A stretch of DNA of 34,648 nt from an uncultured Ignavibacteriota bacterium (GCA_903958625.1 CAJBTU010000090.1:1-34648); one strand, 5' to 3'; positions 15,965-24,008 are shown, counted from the first letter of the stretch. Notes: generated by a model not told the origin, from the letters alone. Numbers and translations: made by a program.

Positions 15965-16882
15965 ATGGCCGTTAAACCTGTTGAAAAAATCTGGATGAAT
16001 GGAAAACTCATCGATTGGAACGATGCGAAGATCCACGTTCTTTCGCATGTGATCCATTATGGAAGTTCGTGGTTCGAAGGTATCCGCTGTTACGAAACAA
16101 AAAAAGGCTCGGCGATCTTTCGTCATAAGGAACATATTATCCGGCTGTTCGACTCAGCAAAACTGTATCGGGCGGAGATCCCTTATACGATAGAACAAGT
16201 GATGCTGGCGGATAAAGAAACGATAAAAGCAAACAAGCTAAAATCATGTTACATCCGTCCGATTGCATACCGCGGATACGGTGATGTCGGTGTCTATCCG
16301 ATGAACTGTCCGGTTGATCTGACGATCGCAGTCTGGGAATGGGGCAAATATCTCGGTCCGGAAGCACTGGAAAAAGGGATCGATGTGCGTTTTGCATCTT
16401 GGCAGCGTGCGGCTGGTAATACGTTCCCCACGATGGCGAAAGCAGGGGGGAACTATCTGAACTCGCAGCTGATGAAAATGGAAGCGCGCATAGACGGCTA
16501 CGAAGAGGGGATCGCGCTCGACATGAACGGACACATCTCCGAAGGAAGCGGCGAAAATATTTTCGTCATCCGGAACGGGGTGATGTATACGCCGCAATTC
16601 GTGAATGCCATTCTTCCCGGTATTACGCGTGCGTCGGTGATCCAGCTTGCAAAAGATGCCGGAATACCGGTGATAGAATCAAGTCTTCCGCGCGAAATGG
16701 TCTATGTTGCCGACGAGGTCTTCTTTACAGGAACAGCTGCAGAGATCTCGCCGATACGCTCCATAGACAGGATCCCGGTCGGCAGCGGAAAACCGGGACC
16801 GATCACGCGGGAATTGCAAAAACGATTTTTCGATGTCATTGAAGGCGGCAACGATCCGCACGGCTGGCTCGATTTTATATAA
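15965..16882 (+). CDS. ilvE: Branched-chain amino acid aminotransferase
   Basis: 305 residues from ATG at 15965 with GAGGGA just upstream. It is a fold-type IV PLP transaminase: MAKAGGNYLNSQ holds the PLP lysine (residue 159), followed by EEGIALDMNGHISEGSGENIF and VFFTGTAAEISPIRSID. The N-terminal VIHYGSSWFEGIRCY block is also as in E. coli IlvE. The length is normal. It interconverts leucine, isoleucine and valine with their 2-keto acids using glutamate/2-oxoglutarate, in the cytoplasm. No other ilv/leu gene is nearby. Next to the sphingolipid set, it could help provide keto acids for branched fatty primers; that is speculation. Confidence 0.95.
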   Translation: MAVKPVEKIWMNGKLIDWNDAKIHVLSHVIHYGSSWFEGIRCYETKKGSAIFRHKEHIIRLFDSAKLYRAEIPYTIEQVMLADKETIKANKLKSCYIRPIAYRGYGDVGVYPMNCPVDLTIAVWEWGKYLGPEALEKGIDVRFASWQRAAGNTFPTMAKAGGNYLNSQLMKMEARIDGYEEGIALDMNGHISEGSGENIFVIRNGVMYTPQFVNAILPGITRASVIQLAKDAGIPVIESSLPREMVYVADEVFFTGTAAEISPIRSIDRIPVGSGKPGPITRELQKRFFDVIEGGNDPHGWLDFI

Positions 16883-16941
16883 TGAATTGATTGTCCGGCA
16901 GCTGCGTGTAGGGCATCGTTTATCATAGCAAAGACAAAAGT

Positions 16942-17517
16942 ATGGGAAAAGATTTCGCATTCAAAGAGGTGTTCCGTTCAAAGATCAAGCCGGCATCCAT
17001 TGAAGAGATGCTCTCGAAGATTCCTGTGTTTGAAAAACTTGAACCGAAAGAACTCCGTCAAGTAGCTTCGATCGTCCATCACCGTCAATATGTAAAAGGG
17101 GAGTTCGTTTTCTATCAGGGTGATCCGGGACTTGGCATGTACGTTGTTGAAAAAGGAAAAGTGGGGATAGTTGTTGTCGGCGACGATGGTACACAAAAAG
17201 AGGTCACCGAGATGAACAATGGAGATTTTTTCGGCGAGATCGCTTTGCTCGATGAATCTCCCCGTTCTGCATCGGTGATCGTGAAAGAAGATACGGAACT
17301 GATCGGTTTTTTCCGTCCCGACCTTTTTGAGATCATCGAAAAAACACCGAAGACCGGACTCAAGATTGTTGTGAAACTTGCCGAAATGATCGGTGAACGG
17401 CTGCGGAATATGAACACCGAGTTCTCGAAACTTCGCGGGGAACTCGAACTACTAAAACAACAAAAGGAGGCGAGCAATGAAAAAGTCAACTCCAAAAAGA
17501 AAGCTGCAAAAACGTAA
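16942..17517 (+). CDS. Cyclic-nucleotide-binding-domain protein without DNA-binding domain
   Basis: 191 residues from ATG at 16942. A cNMP-binding beta-roll covers about residues 25-140: FYQGDPGLGMYVVEKGKVGIV, then the phosphate-binding cassette FFGEIALLDESPRSASVIV with the conserved Glu and Arg. A helical C-terminus follows (RNMNTEFSKLRGELELL, probably coiled coil) and a Lys-rich tail. There is no helix-turn-helix, so it is not a CRP-type transcription factor; it may be a stand-alone sensor that acts on a partner protein. Its 3' end overlaps the uspA-like gene by 41 bases in another frame, which implies coupled expression. Confidence 0.85.
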   Translation: MGKDFAFKEVFRSKIKPASIEEMLSKIPVFEKLEPKELRQVASIVHHRQYVKGEFVFYQGDPGLGMYVVEKGKVGIVVVGDDGTQKEVTEMNNGDFFGEIALLDESPRSASVIVKEDTELIGFFRPDLFEIIEKTPKTGLKIVVKLAEMIGERLRNMNTEFSKLRGELELLKQQKEASNEKVNSKKKAAKT

Positions 17518-18037
17518 TCCGGCACCTCGCACCGTATCAAAAAGTAATCAGAAAAGTGTGGTGTCGACGATCGGCCTGAAAAAAATTCTTGTCCCGATCG
17601 ATTTTTCCGACAACTCTAAGAAGGCACTGCGTTATGCAATTCCCTTTGCTCAGCAGTTCAATGCATCGCTGACATTAGTCTATATTGTTGAGCCGACCAT
17701 CTATCCTTCGGATTTTGGTTTTGGTCAAGTGGGATTTCCGGATGTAGAAAAGGAATTACATGAAAAGGCCATTGGTGAAATGTCAGCATTAATTGATTCC
17801 ATTGTTCCTAAATCGTTGAAGACGCAAACAATGGTCGGTTCGGGAATCCCTTTTGTTGAGATCACCACGTATGCAAAACAGGAAGAGGTTGATATGATCA
17901 TCGTGGCGACACACGGGCGTACCGGCGTTGAACATATTCTTTTCGGCAGTACAGCAGAGAAAATTATCCGAAAAGCGCCCTGTCCGGTTCTTGTCGTCCG
18001 TTCGGAAGAGCACGATTTTATTGATGAACGAGCATAA
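17477..18037 (+). CDS. Universal stress protein (UspA family)
   Basis: 186 residues from ATG at 17477, with a strong AGGAGG (17465-17470) six bases upstream, inside the preceding gene. A basic N-terminal extension of ~33 residues (KKSTPKRKLQKRN...) precedes one Usp domain (LKKILVPIDFSDNSKKAL ... MIIVATHGRTGVEHILFGSTAEKII...CPVLVV). The ATP-binding pattern G-x9-G-S is present (HG-RTGVEHILF-GS), so it is probably an ATP-binding Usp. The basic leader is unusual for the family and might bind nucleic acid, or part of it may be untranslated. Coupling to the cNMP-binding protein suggests a shared stress-response role. Confidence 0.87.
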   Translation: MKKSTPKRKLQKRNPAPRTVSKSNQKSVVSTIGLKKILVPIDFSDNSKKALRYAIPFAQQFNASLTLVYIVEPTIYPSDFGFGQVGFPDVEKELHEKAIGEMSALIDSIVPKSLKTQTMVGSGIPFVEITTYAKQEEVDMIIVATHGRTGVEHILFGSTAEKIIRKAPCPVLVVRSEEHDFIDERA

Positions 18038-18043
18038 GATTTC

Positions 18044-18074
18044 TTGCTGAAAGCAAACAACTTTCGTATATTTA
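18044..18074 (+). promoter_or_regulatory. Possible Bacteroidota-type promoter (TTG-N20-TAnnTTTG-like)
   Basis: TTG (18044-18046), 20 bases, then TATATTTA (18067-18074), 7 of 8 matches to the TAnnTTTG -7 element used by the Bacteroidota primary sigma factor. It lies 44 bases upstream of the TPR gene start. Support is by motif only. Confidence 0.35.
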
Positions 18075-18117
18075 GGACAAATAATTCACAGTTTTTCACT
18101 TTTGATTTGAAGAGACG

Positions 18118-18807
18118 ATGTTAAAAAAGCAAAAAGCACTCGCGACGCGAGTAAAAAAACAAGACGACCTTATAACTACGTATGAAAACGCGGTTTCATG
18201 GTACGAAACAAATAAGAAACTTCTCGCCAATGTTGGCATAGCAATTGCGGTTCTTATCGCCGGCGGTTGGTTCTATATCAATAATAACCGCACGAACAAT
18301 GAAAAAGCAGCAAACGAATTCGCAAAGGTATTTTCCTATTATGATAACGGACAATATCAGTTAGCGATCAACGGATTGCCGGAAAAAAATGTTCGCGGGT
18401 TACAGGCCATCGTGAATGATTACGGCTCAACGCAATATGGTAACATTGCACAGTTCTATCTTGCAAACAGTTATTTCAATTCCGGTGAGTTAGACAAGGC
18501 GCAGGCAGCATACGAGGATGCCAGTTTGGATGCACCGATCCTTGAGGCATCACGTATCGCGGGAATAGCAGCATGTTTTGAAGCAAAAATGAACCATGCC
18601 GATGCCGCCAAGTATTTTGAGAAAGCCGGAAAAGCGAATGCAAACGATCCGAACACGGCAGAGTATCTATCGAATGCCGCCCGGAACTACGCTCAAGCCG
18701 GCAACAAAGAGCAAGCAATTGAACTGTATAAGTTAATCAAGAAAGAACATTCGAGTTCGGCAGCAGCGAGAGATGCGGAAAGATATTTGGACGAGCTTCG
18801 AGGATAA
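18118..18807 (+). CDS. Membrane-anchored tetratricopeptide-repeat protein (YfgM-like)
   Basis: 229 residues from ATG at 18118. A basic cytoplasmic N-terminus (LKKQKALATRVKKQDD) is followed by one transmembrane helix (VGIAIAVLIAGGWFYI, about residues 40-57). The remainder is periplasmic helical repeats with TPR character (YGNIAQFYLANSYFNSGELDKA, ARNYAQAGNKEQAIELYKLI). The topology, size and repeats recall YfgM/YbgF-like ancillary proteins that assist periplasmic chaperones or the Sec translocon; homology is not certain. It has a candidate promoter upstream and a strong terminator downstream, so it is probably transcribed alone, before the nuo operon. Confidence 0.75.
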   Translation: MLKKQKALATRVKKQDDLITTYENAVSWYETNKKLLANVGIAIAVLIAGGWFYINNNRTNNEKAANEFAKVFSYYDNGQYQLAINGLPEKNVRGLQAIVNDYGSTQYGNIAQFYLANSYFNSGELDKAQAAYEDASLDAPILEASRIAGIAACFEAKMNHADAAKYFEKAGKANANDPNTAEYLSNAARNYAQAGNKEQAIELYKLIKKEHSSSAAARDAERYLDELRG

Positions 18808-18835
18808 GCACATTGCTTTTTTTCTCTCAAGTATT

Positions 18836-18884
18836 AACTGCGTCGCAGGGGGCTCAATTGCACTTTACGACGCAGTTTTGTTTT
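18836..18884 (+). terminator. Rho-independent terminator between TPR gene and nuoA
   Basis: A perfect 10-bp stem AACTGCGTCG (18836-18845)/CGACGCAGTT (18868-18877) with a 22-base loop is followed by TTGTTTT. It isolates the nuo operon from the upstream gene. Confidence 0.8.
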
Positions 18885-18923
18885 AAATTGTCCGGCTCAA
18901 AATTTTCACTAACAGTATAATTT

Positions 18924-19352
18924 ATGTTAACAGAATTTGGAAATATTCTCGTCTTCTTCATCGTCGGCGCAGTCTTCACGGCAGCCGGACTGACGGCATC
19001 GTGGCTTCTTCGTCCGCGGCGTCCGTATGCAGAAAAACTTTCCACCTACGAGTGCGGCGAGATTCCGGTCGGCGCATCCCATATCAAGTTCAATATCCGC
19101 TTCTATGTTGTGGCCTTGATCTTTCTTGTGTTCGAAGTGGAAACGGTGTTCCTGTTTCCGTGGGCTTTGGTTTTCAAGGATTACGGGATGTTTGCTTTCA
19201 TGGAGATGCTTGTTTTTCTTGGAATTCTGATCGTGGGATATGCATACGTGTGGGTGAAGGGTGATCTGGAATGGGACAAACCGAATCCGCAATTCTTACC
19301 GCAGGCAAAAAAATCCGTCTTTGAAGAACAAGAAGAAACTGTATTGAACTAA
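18924..19352 (+). CDS. nuoA: NADH-quinone oxidoreductase subunit A
   Basis: 142 residues from ATG at 18924. Three transmembrane helices are seen: [43 protein letters not shown], and [19 protein letters not shown]. The [20 protein letters not shown] loop carries the conserved Cys of ND3-type subunits that lines the quinone site. It is the first gene of an 11-gene complex I operon; only a TATAAT at 18915-18920, too near the start to judge, is seen as a promoter hint. The end is 8 bases before nuoB. Confidence 0.95.
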   Translation: MLTEFGNILVFFIVGAVFTAAGLTASWLLRPRRPYAEKLSTYECGEIPVGASHIKFNIRFYVVALIFLVFEVETVFLFPWALVFKDYGMFAFMEMLVFLGILIVGYAYVWVKGDLEWDKPNPQFLPQAKKSVFEEQEETVLN

Positions 19353-19360
19353 AATATTCT

Positions 19361-19855
19361 ATGGGATTACTCGACCAAAAATTTGAAAACTCGAACATCG
19401 TTGTTACCACGATGGACAATCTGTTGAATTGGGCACGGCTTTCATCGCTCTACCAGATGCAGTTCGGTCTTGCCTGCTGCGCGATAGAAATGATGGCCGC
19501 TTCCGCATCCAATTTCGATATGATGCGCTTCGGCGTTATTCCGCGCGCGACCCCGCGTCAGTGCGACGTAATGATCGTTTCAGGAACGGTAACGCTGAAA
19601 ATGGCGTCGCGCATTAAACGTTTGTATGACCAGATGCCGGAACCGCGCTATGTGATCTCCATGGGAAGCTGCTCCAATTGCGGCGGACCGTATTGGGAAC
19701 ACGGGTATCATGTTCTGAAAGGTGTTGACCGTGTGATTCCGGTTGATGTGTACGTGCCCGGCTGTCCGCCGCGGCCGGAAGCATTGCTCGAAGGTTTGAT
19801 CAAGTTGCAGGAAAAGATCCGCAACGAAACGATGGTAAAGAAAAAAGCAGTTTAA
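19361..19855 (+). CDS. nuoB: NADH-quinone oxidoreductase subunit B
   Basis: 164 residues from ATG at 19361. It carries the four cysteines of iron-sulfur cluster N2: the tandem pair in [11 protein letters not shown], one in [12 protein letters not shown] and one in [13 protein letters not shown]2 is the last electron carrier before quinone. The length and motifs are standard. It sits in the peripheral arm next to NuoD. Confidence 0.97.
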   Translation: MGLLDQKFENSNIVVTTMDNLLNWARLSSLYQMQFGLACCAIEMMAASASNFDMMRFGVIPRATPRQCDVMIVSGTVTLKMASRIKRLYDQMPEPRYVISMGSCSNCGGPYWEHGYHVLKGVDRVIPVDVYVPGCPPRPEALLEGLIKLQEKIRNETMVKKKAV

Positions 19856-19882
19856 CTTATTACACGTACCGCGTACAACATT

Positions 19883-20359
19883 ATGACAGCACAGGAAATA
19901 CACGACATACTGAAATCACAGTTCGGCGACGCGATCCTTGAGGCTAAACTCGAGAATGTTCCCGATCCTTTCATCAAAATCCAAACGGAAAAGATCAAAG
20001 AAGCGGCCGAATTTACAAAAAGCGATGAGCGGCTGCAGTTCGATTATTTAATGTGTCTCTCCGGCGTGGATTATAAGGGAAAGCTCGGTATTACGTATCA
20101 TCTGTATTCAATGACCCATCGACACAAGATCGTCTTGAAAATAGAAGTGCCGACCGAAACACCGAATGTGCCGTCGGTTGAATCGGTGTGGAAGACAGCA
20201 AACTGGCATGAGCGTGAAGCATTCGATTTATTCGGTTTCAATTTTATCGACCATCCCGATCAACGGAGAATTCTTCTGCCGGACGATTGGGAAGGACACC
20301 CGTTGCGTAAAGATTACCAGACACCGGAATTTTATAATGGGATGAAAGTCCCGTATTAA
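19883..20359 (+). CDS. nuoC: NADH-quinone oxidoreductase subunit C
   Basis: 158 residues from ATG at 19883. The 30-kDa subunit signature is present (WHEREAFDLFGFNFIDHPD followed by RRILLPDDWEGHPLRKDY). It is a separate gene, not fused with nuoD as in E. coli. It is a structural subunit of the peripheral arm. Confidence 0.95.
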   Translation: MTAQEIHDILKSQFGDAILEAKLENVPDPFIKIQTEKIKEAAEFTKSDERLQFDYLMCLSGVDYKGKLGITYHLYSMTHRHKIVLKIEVPTETPNVPSVESVWKTANWHEREAFDLFGFNFIDHPDQRRILLPDDWEGHPLRKDYQTPEFYNGMKVPY

Positions 20360-20416
20360 TTTGCGAGCAGTCCGAAAGCTCAGGGCGGCCGGATGCTTCT
20401 TGAATAAAAAAAGACA

Positions 20417-21577
20417 ATGATAGAAACTCCAATACAAGCAATAAAAACCTCCACCGGAAGAATCCTTCGTACAGAAGAGATGGTGGTCAACATGGGACCG
20501 CAGCATCCGTCAACCCACGGTGTGCTCCGCCTTGAAGTAGTGCTGGACGGCGAGATTGTTGTGGATGTCATTCCTCATTTGGGATACCTGCATCGCTGCT
20601 TTGAAAAGCACTGCGAACATATGACGAGTTACCAGCAGGTAATTCCCTACGTCGACCGGATGGATTACGTGGCAGCAATGACGAACGAACATGCCTTTGT
20701 CGTTGCGGCGGAAAAATTATTAAAGATCGAAGTTCCGGAACGAGTGCATTATATCCGCATCATTATGGCGGAACTGCAGCGTATCGCATCACATTTGATC
20801 GCGATCGGCACGTTCGGCATTGATATGGGCGCATTTACGCCGTTCCTCTATTACTTCCGTGACCGAGAAAAGATCCTTGAATTATTTGAAATGACCTGCG
20901 GTGCCCGATTGCTCTATAATTACATTTGGATCGGCGGACTTTCGCACGATATTCCACCGCAATTTGTTGAAAAAACGAAAGAGTTCTGCACCGATTTCAA
21001 AAAGACACTGAAAGAAGTGAACGATCTGCTCAATTATAATGAGATCTTCATAAAGCGTACGGCAAATGTCGGTATTCTTCCCAAAGATTTGGCGATCAAC
21101 TATGCCTGCAGCGGCCCTATGCTCCGCGGTTCCGGTGTTGATTTCGATCTTCGCCGCGATGATCCATATACGCTCTATAATAAGTTCGAATGGGATGTGA
21201 TCGTAGGAAAAGGGGAGATGGGAACGGTCGGCGATGTGTGGGACAGAAATATCGTGCGACAACGCGAAATGTGGGAAAGTCTCCGCATCATCGAACAAGC
21301 CATAGCAACTCTACCCGAAGGTGATGTTCAGAAAGCGGTTCCGAAACGTATCCGCCCGGTACCGGGTGATGCGTACGGACGGGTGGAAGGTCCGCGCGGA
21401 GAATTGGGATTCTATATTGTTGCCGAGGACAGTGTTACACCGTACCGCATAAAAGCACGTGCACCGGCATTTGTGAATCTTAGTGTGATCAATGCCATTT
21501 CAAAAGGGGCCATGCTCGCGGACCTTGTTGCGATCATCGGGAGTATCGATATCGTGCTTGGTGAAGTAGACAGATAA
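20417..21577 (+). CDS. nuoD: NADH-quinone oxidoreductase subunit D
   Basis: 386 residues from ATG at 20417. The 49-kDa signature NMGPQHPSTHGVLRLEVVLDGE starts at residue 25 and holds the quinone-site His. Also present are RVHYIRIIMAELQRIASHL, RVEGPRGELGFYIV, and the usual C-terminus (IIGSIDIVLGEVDR). The cysteines that bind NiFe in related hydrogenases are absent, as expected. It forms the quinone-reduction site with NuoB. Confidence 0.97.
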   Translation: MIETPIQAIKTSTGRILRTEEMVVNMGPQHPSTHGVLRLEVVLDGEIVVDVIPHLGYLHRCFEKHCEHMTSYQQVIPYVDRMDYVAAMTNEHAFVVAAEKLLKIEVPERVHYIRIIMAELQRIASHLIAIGTFGIDMGAFTPFLYYFRDREKILELFEMTCGARLLYNYIWIGGLSHDIPPQFVEKTKEFCTDFKKTLKEVNDLLNYNEIFIKRTANVGILPKDLAINYACSGPMLRGSGVDFDLRRDDPYTLYNKFEWDVIVGKGEMGTVGDVWDRNIVRQREMWESLRIIEQAIATLPEGDVQKAVPKRIRPVPGDAYGRVEGPRGELGFYIVAEDSVTPYRIKARAPAFVNLSVINAISKGAMLADLVAIIGSIDIVLGEVDR

Positions 21578-21603
21578 ACATTCATGGTCATCCCGGATAT
21601 GTC

Positions 21604-21638
21604 CCGGCATCACCCAGAGCGAAATCGAAGGGTGCCGG
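21604..21638. repeat. Hairpin-forming, repeat-like spacer between nuoD and nuoH
   Basis: CCGGCA (21604-21609) plus CCC (21613-21615) pairs with GGG-TGCCGG (21630-21638), leaving a 3-base bulge and a 14-base loop. The 96-base nuoD-nuoH gap also repeats TCCCGG (21591, 21602) and resembles no coding sequence. It looks like a copy of a dispersed intergenic palindrome, but copies elsewhere cannot be checked here. An effect on mRNA stability is possible. Confidence 0.5.
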
Positions 21639-21673
21639 AAAGATTCGAAGGATGATGAAAAATAAAAATATCA

Positions 21674-22717
21674 ATGGAAAATATTCTCGCATTTTTGAAT
21701 GAACCGGCCGTGACGATGGTGTTGCTTGCCTTGATCCCGCTGGTATTCATTTTAGTCTATGCACTGGTAACGATCTATTTCGAAATGAAGGTGGCTGCAC
21801 ACATTCAGAACCGCCTTGCGTATATGGAAACCGGATGGCACGGCGTCATTCAGCCGATTGCCGATATGTTGAAACTTCTTCAGAAGGAAGATATCATTCC
21901 TACGTCTGCCGACAAGTTCCTGTTCATCCTTGCGCCGTATCTTGTTTTCATCGGCACGTACGCTTCGTTTGCGGTAATGCCGTTCAGCAGCGGGTTTATC
22001 GGAAGCAACATCGATCTCGGAATATTCTACCTGGTTGCAGCGTCATCGCTTGTTGTTGTCGGATTGCTGATGGCCGGTTGGGCGTCGAATAATAAGTGGT
22101 CGCTGTTCGGCGCGCTCCGTTCTGCGGCACAGATCGTTAGCTATGAGATCCCCGGAGTGCTTGCTATTCTCGGAGTTGTGATGGTGTTCGGCACCATGAA
22201 CATGCAAACGATGACGCAGATGCAGGACGGCGGAATCCAAAATTGGCTGATCATCGGCGGCAATTTCCCGCTCGGACAAAAACTTGCGCTCTTTCCCTTT
22301 ATGTTCATACTGTTCATCATCTATCTGCTCTCGTCGATGGCGGAAGTGAACAGAACACCGTTCGATCTTCCGGAAGCGGAATCGGAACTGGTGCAGGGAT
22401 ATAACACGGAATACAGCGGAATGAAATTCGCCATCTTCTATCTTGCGGAATACGCCAATCTGTTCCTGGTCTCGGCGATTGTTGTGGTGATGTTCTTCGG
22501 CGGCTGGACGAGTCCATTCGGTTCGTTCATGAGCGGTACGGTCTGGAGCGCATTCTGGTTCGTGTTGAAAGGAATGTCATTTGTTTTCCTGAACATCTGG
22601 CTCCGCTGGACACTTCCCCGGCTGCGCGTTGATCAATTGATGTATGTCTCGTGGAAAGTTCTGACGCCGTTTGCATTATTCTGCGTCATCGCGATCGGTT
22701 TTATCATGGTTATCTGA
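21674..22717 (+). CDS. nuoH: NADH-quinone oxidoreductase subunit H
   Basis: 347 residues from ATG at 21674. About eight to nine transmembrane helices. Conserved blocks are FEMKVAAHIQNRLAYMETGWHG, the loop EVNRTPFDLPEAESELVQGYNTEY with its acidic quinone-channel residues, and LRWTLPRLRVDQLM near the end. NuoH joins the membrane arm to the Q module. The usual RxGPxRxG stretch near residue 50 is replaced by AYMETGWHG. Confidence 0.96.
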   Translation: MENILAFLNEPAVTMVLLALIPLVFILVYALVTIYFEMKVAAHIQNRLAYMETGWHGVIQPIADMLKLLQKEDIIPTSADKFLFILAPYLVFIGTYASFAVMPFSSGFIGSNIDLGIFYLVAASSLVVVGLLMAGWASNNKWSLFGALRSAAQIVSYEIPGVLAILGVVMVFGTMNMQTMTQMQDGGIQNWLIIGGNFPLGQKLALFPFMFILFIIYLLSSMAEVNRTPFDLPEAESELVQGYNTEYSGMKFAIFYLAEYANLFLVSAIVVVMFFGGWTSPFGSFMSGTVWSAFWFVLKGMSFVFLNIWLRWTLPRLRVDQLMYVSWKVLTPFALFCVIAIGFIMVI

Positions 22718-22763
22718 TCTCTTTGCTGAGTCGCTGAGAGACAACAAGAAAATTACATTACTT

Positions 22764-23423
22764 ATGACAGCATTAACAATATATTTCAATGATATCTACC
22801 GTGCGATCAGTTCGGCATTGATCGGGATGCGAATTACGATCAGGCAGATGGTATCACCGACGGTAACGCTGCAATATCCGCATGAGAAAAAACAGATGCC
22901 GGATCGTGTCCGCAATCGCTTATACATGAATTATGACGACTGCATAGGATGCGAATTATGCGCGAAAGCATGTCCGGTTGATTGCATCGAGATCGAAGTC
23001 ATGAAAGCCCCTCCGACGGAGACACTGGGTGAGACTTCTACAGGACAAAAGAAAAGAATTTATGTCACAAAGTTCGACATTGATATTGCCAAGTGCTGTT
23101 ATTGCGGATTGTGCGTATTCCCTTGCCCGACAGAATGTTTGAAAATGACCGATGTGTATGAATTCTCGGAATACGACCGGAATAATCTTATCTATAATTT
23201 CGGAACAATGTCTCCCGTTGATGTTGAAACGGCAAAGTTAAAAGTAAAGCAGTACGACGAAGAACAGGCGGCAAAGAAAGCCGCAGCTGCAGCACAGGCC
23301 GCCGCTGCAAAAGCCGCAGCAGCCGCGCAGCCCGCTCCGGCGCCGGCGGTTCCCGACGCACAGGTTACACCGGCACAAAGCGAACAGCCCAAAGGTCCGG
23401 AAACACCACCAACACAGCAATAG
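22764..23423 (+). CDS. nuoI: NADH-quinone oxidoreductase subunit I with Ala/Pro-rich tail
   Basis: 219 residues from ATG at 22764; the frame is open upstream into nuoH but has no credible start. Two 4Fe-4S motifs carry N6a and N6b: CIGCELCAKACP and CCYCGLCVFPCP (an extra Cys follows the first ligand). After the core ends (near residue 160) comes a ~55-residue tail with runs of Ala/Lys, then Pro/Ala/Gln. This tail is not part of the usual NuoI. It may be disordered, on the cytoplasmic face of the Q module. Confidence 0.95.
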   Translation: MTALTIYFNDIYRAISSALIGMRITIRQMVSPTVTLQYPHEKKQMPDRVRNRLYMNYDDCIGCELCAKACPVDCIEIEVMKAPPTETLGETSTGQKKRIYVTKFDIDIAKCCYCGLCVFPCPTECLKMTDVYEFSEYDRNNLIYNFGTMSPVDVETAKLKVKQYDEEQAAKKAAAAAQAAAAKAAAAAQPAPAPAVPDAQVTPAQSEQPKGPETPPTQQ

Positions 23424-23430
23424 AATTATT

Positions 23431-23961
23431 ATGAATATGTATGAAATAGTTTTTTACTTCTTCGCGTTCGTCACTGTCGCTTCAGCTGCAGTTGTCGTCT
23501 TTTCGCGCAATATTGTTTATTCCGCATTTTCGCTCCTGTTCACATTCTTCGGCGTTGCGGGAATCTACGTGCTGCTCAATGCGGATTTTCTGGCGATCAC
23601 ACAACTGCTCATCTATGTCGGCGGTATTCTCGTTCTGCTGCTCTTTGGCGTTATGTTGACCACGAACACCGTCAACATTGATATCAAATCAGGATCGATG
23701 AACGTGATCCCGGCTGTCAGCGTTGTTGCCGTACTTGCCGGATTGCTTGGCGGGGTATTCTGGACAAGCGATTGGTTTGTAAGCAAACAAATGGGTGACC
23801 TGCCGGTGCAGACGACATCAAAAGAAATCGGCAACGCATTGATCACGACGCATGTGCTGCCGTTCGAAGTTGCATCGGTGATTCTGCTTATTGCGATCGT
23901 TGGTGCAGCGATGATGGCGAGAAGAGAGGGATTGAAATCACAAAATCCAAGTTCCAAATAA
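23431..23961 (+). CDS. nuoJ: NADH-quinone oxidoreductase subunit J
   Basis: 176 residues from ATG at 23431. It is a five-helix ND6-type membrane subunit: YFFAFVTVASAAVVVFSRN, AFSLLFTFFGVAGIYVLLNAD, LLIYVGGILVLLLFGVML, and a last helix ASVILLIAIVGAAMMARREG. The C-terminal residues KSQNPSSK are encoded inside a repeat-like inverted sequence (23948-23978) that also holds the stop codon. Confidence 0.95.
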   Translation: MNMYEIVFYFFAFVTVASAAVVVFSRNIVYSAFSLLFTFFGVAGIYVLLNADFLAITQLLIYVGGILVLLLFGVMLTTNTVNIDIKSGSMNVIPAVSVVAVLAGLLGGVFWTSDWFVSKQMGDLPVQTTSKEIGNALITTHVLPFEVASVILLIAIVGAAMMARREGLKSQNPSSK

Positions 23962-23978
23962 CAAACGATTGGAATTTG
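23948..23978. repeat. Inverted repeat spanning the nuoJ stop codon
   Basis: CAAGTTCCAA (23948-23957) pairs with TTGGAATTTG (23969-23978), one G-T wobble in 10 bp, with an 11-base loop. Phrases like CCAAGTTCCAAATAAC with a nearby TTGGAATTTG are familiar to me as a common intergenic repeat in genomes of environmental bacteria. The nuoJ stop (23959-23961) lies in the loop. Confidence 0.5.
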
Positions 23979-24008
23979 CTTACATAGATATTTGAAATTT
24001 TTACCATT

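Noticed and set aside
18801-18816. GG...GC pair near the end of the TPR gene as a sigma-54 site
   Set aside because: The spacing is 11 bases rather than 10, and the flanking bases do not fit.
18915-18920. TATAAT as the nuoA -10 box
   Set aside because: It is only 3 bases before the ATG and lacks a -35 at 16-18 bases; it would require a leaderless mRNA.
22671-22763. N-terminal extension of NuoI into nuoH
   Set aside because: The frame is open by chance over the end of nuoH; ATG at 22764 matches the normal NuoI length.
23192-23392. Ala/Cys-rich minus-strand frame in nuoI
   Set aside because: It mirrors the Ala/Lys-rich tail of NuoI on the other strand; low-complexity artefact.
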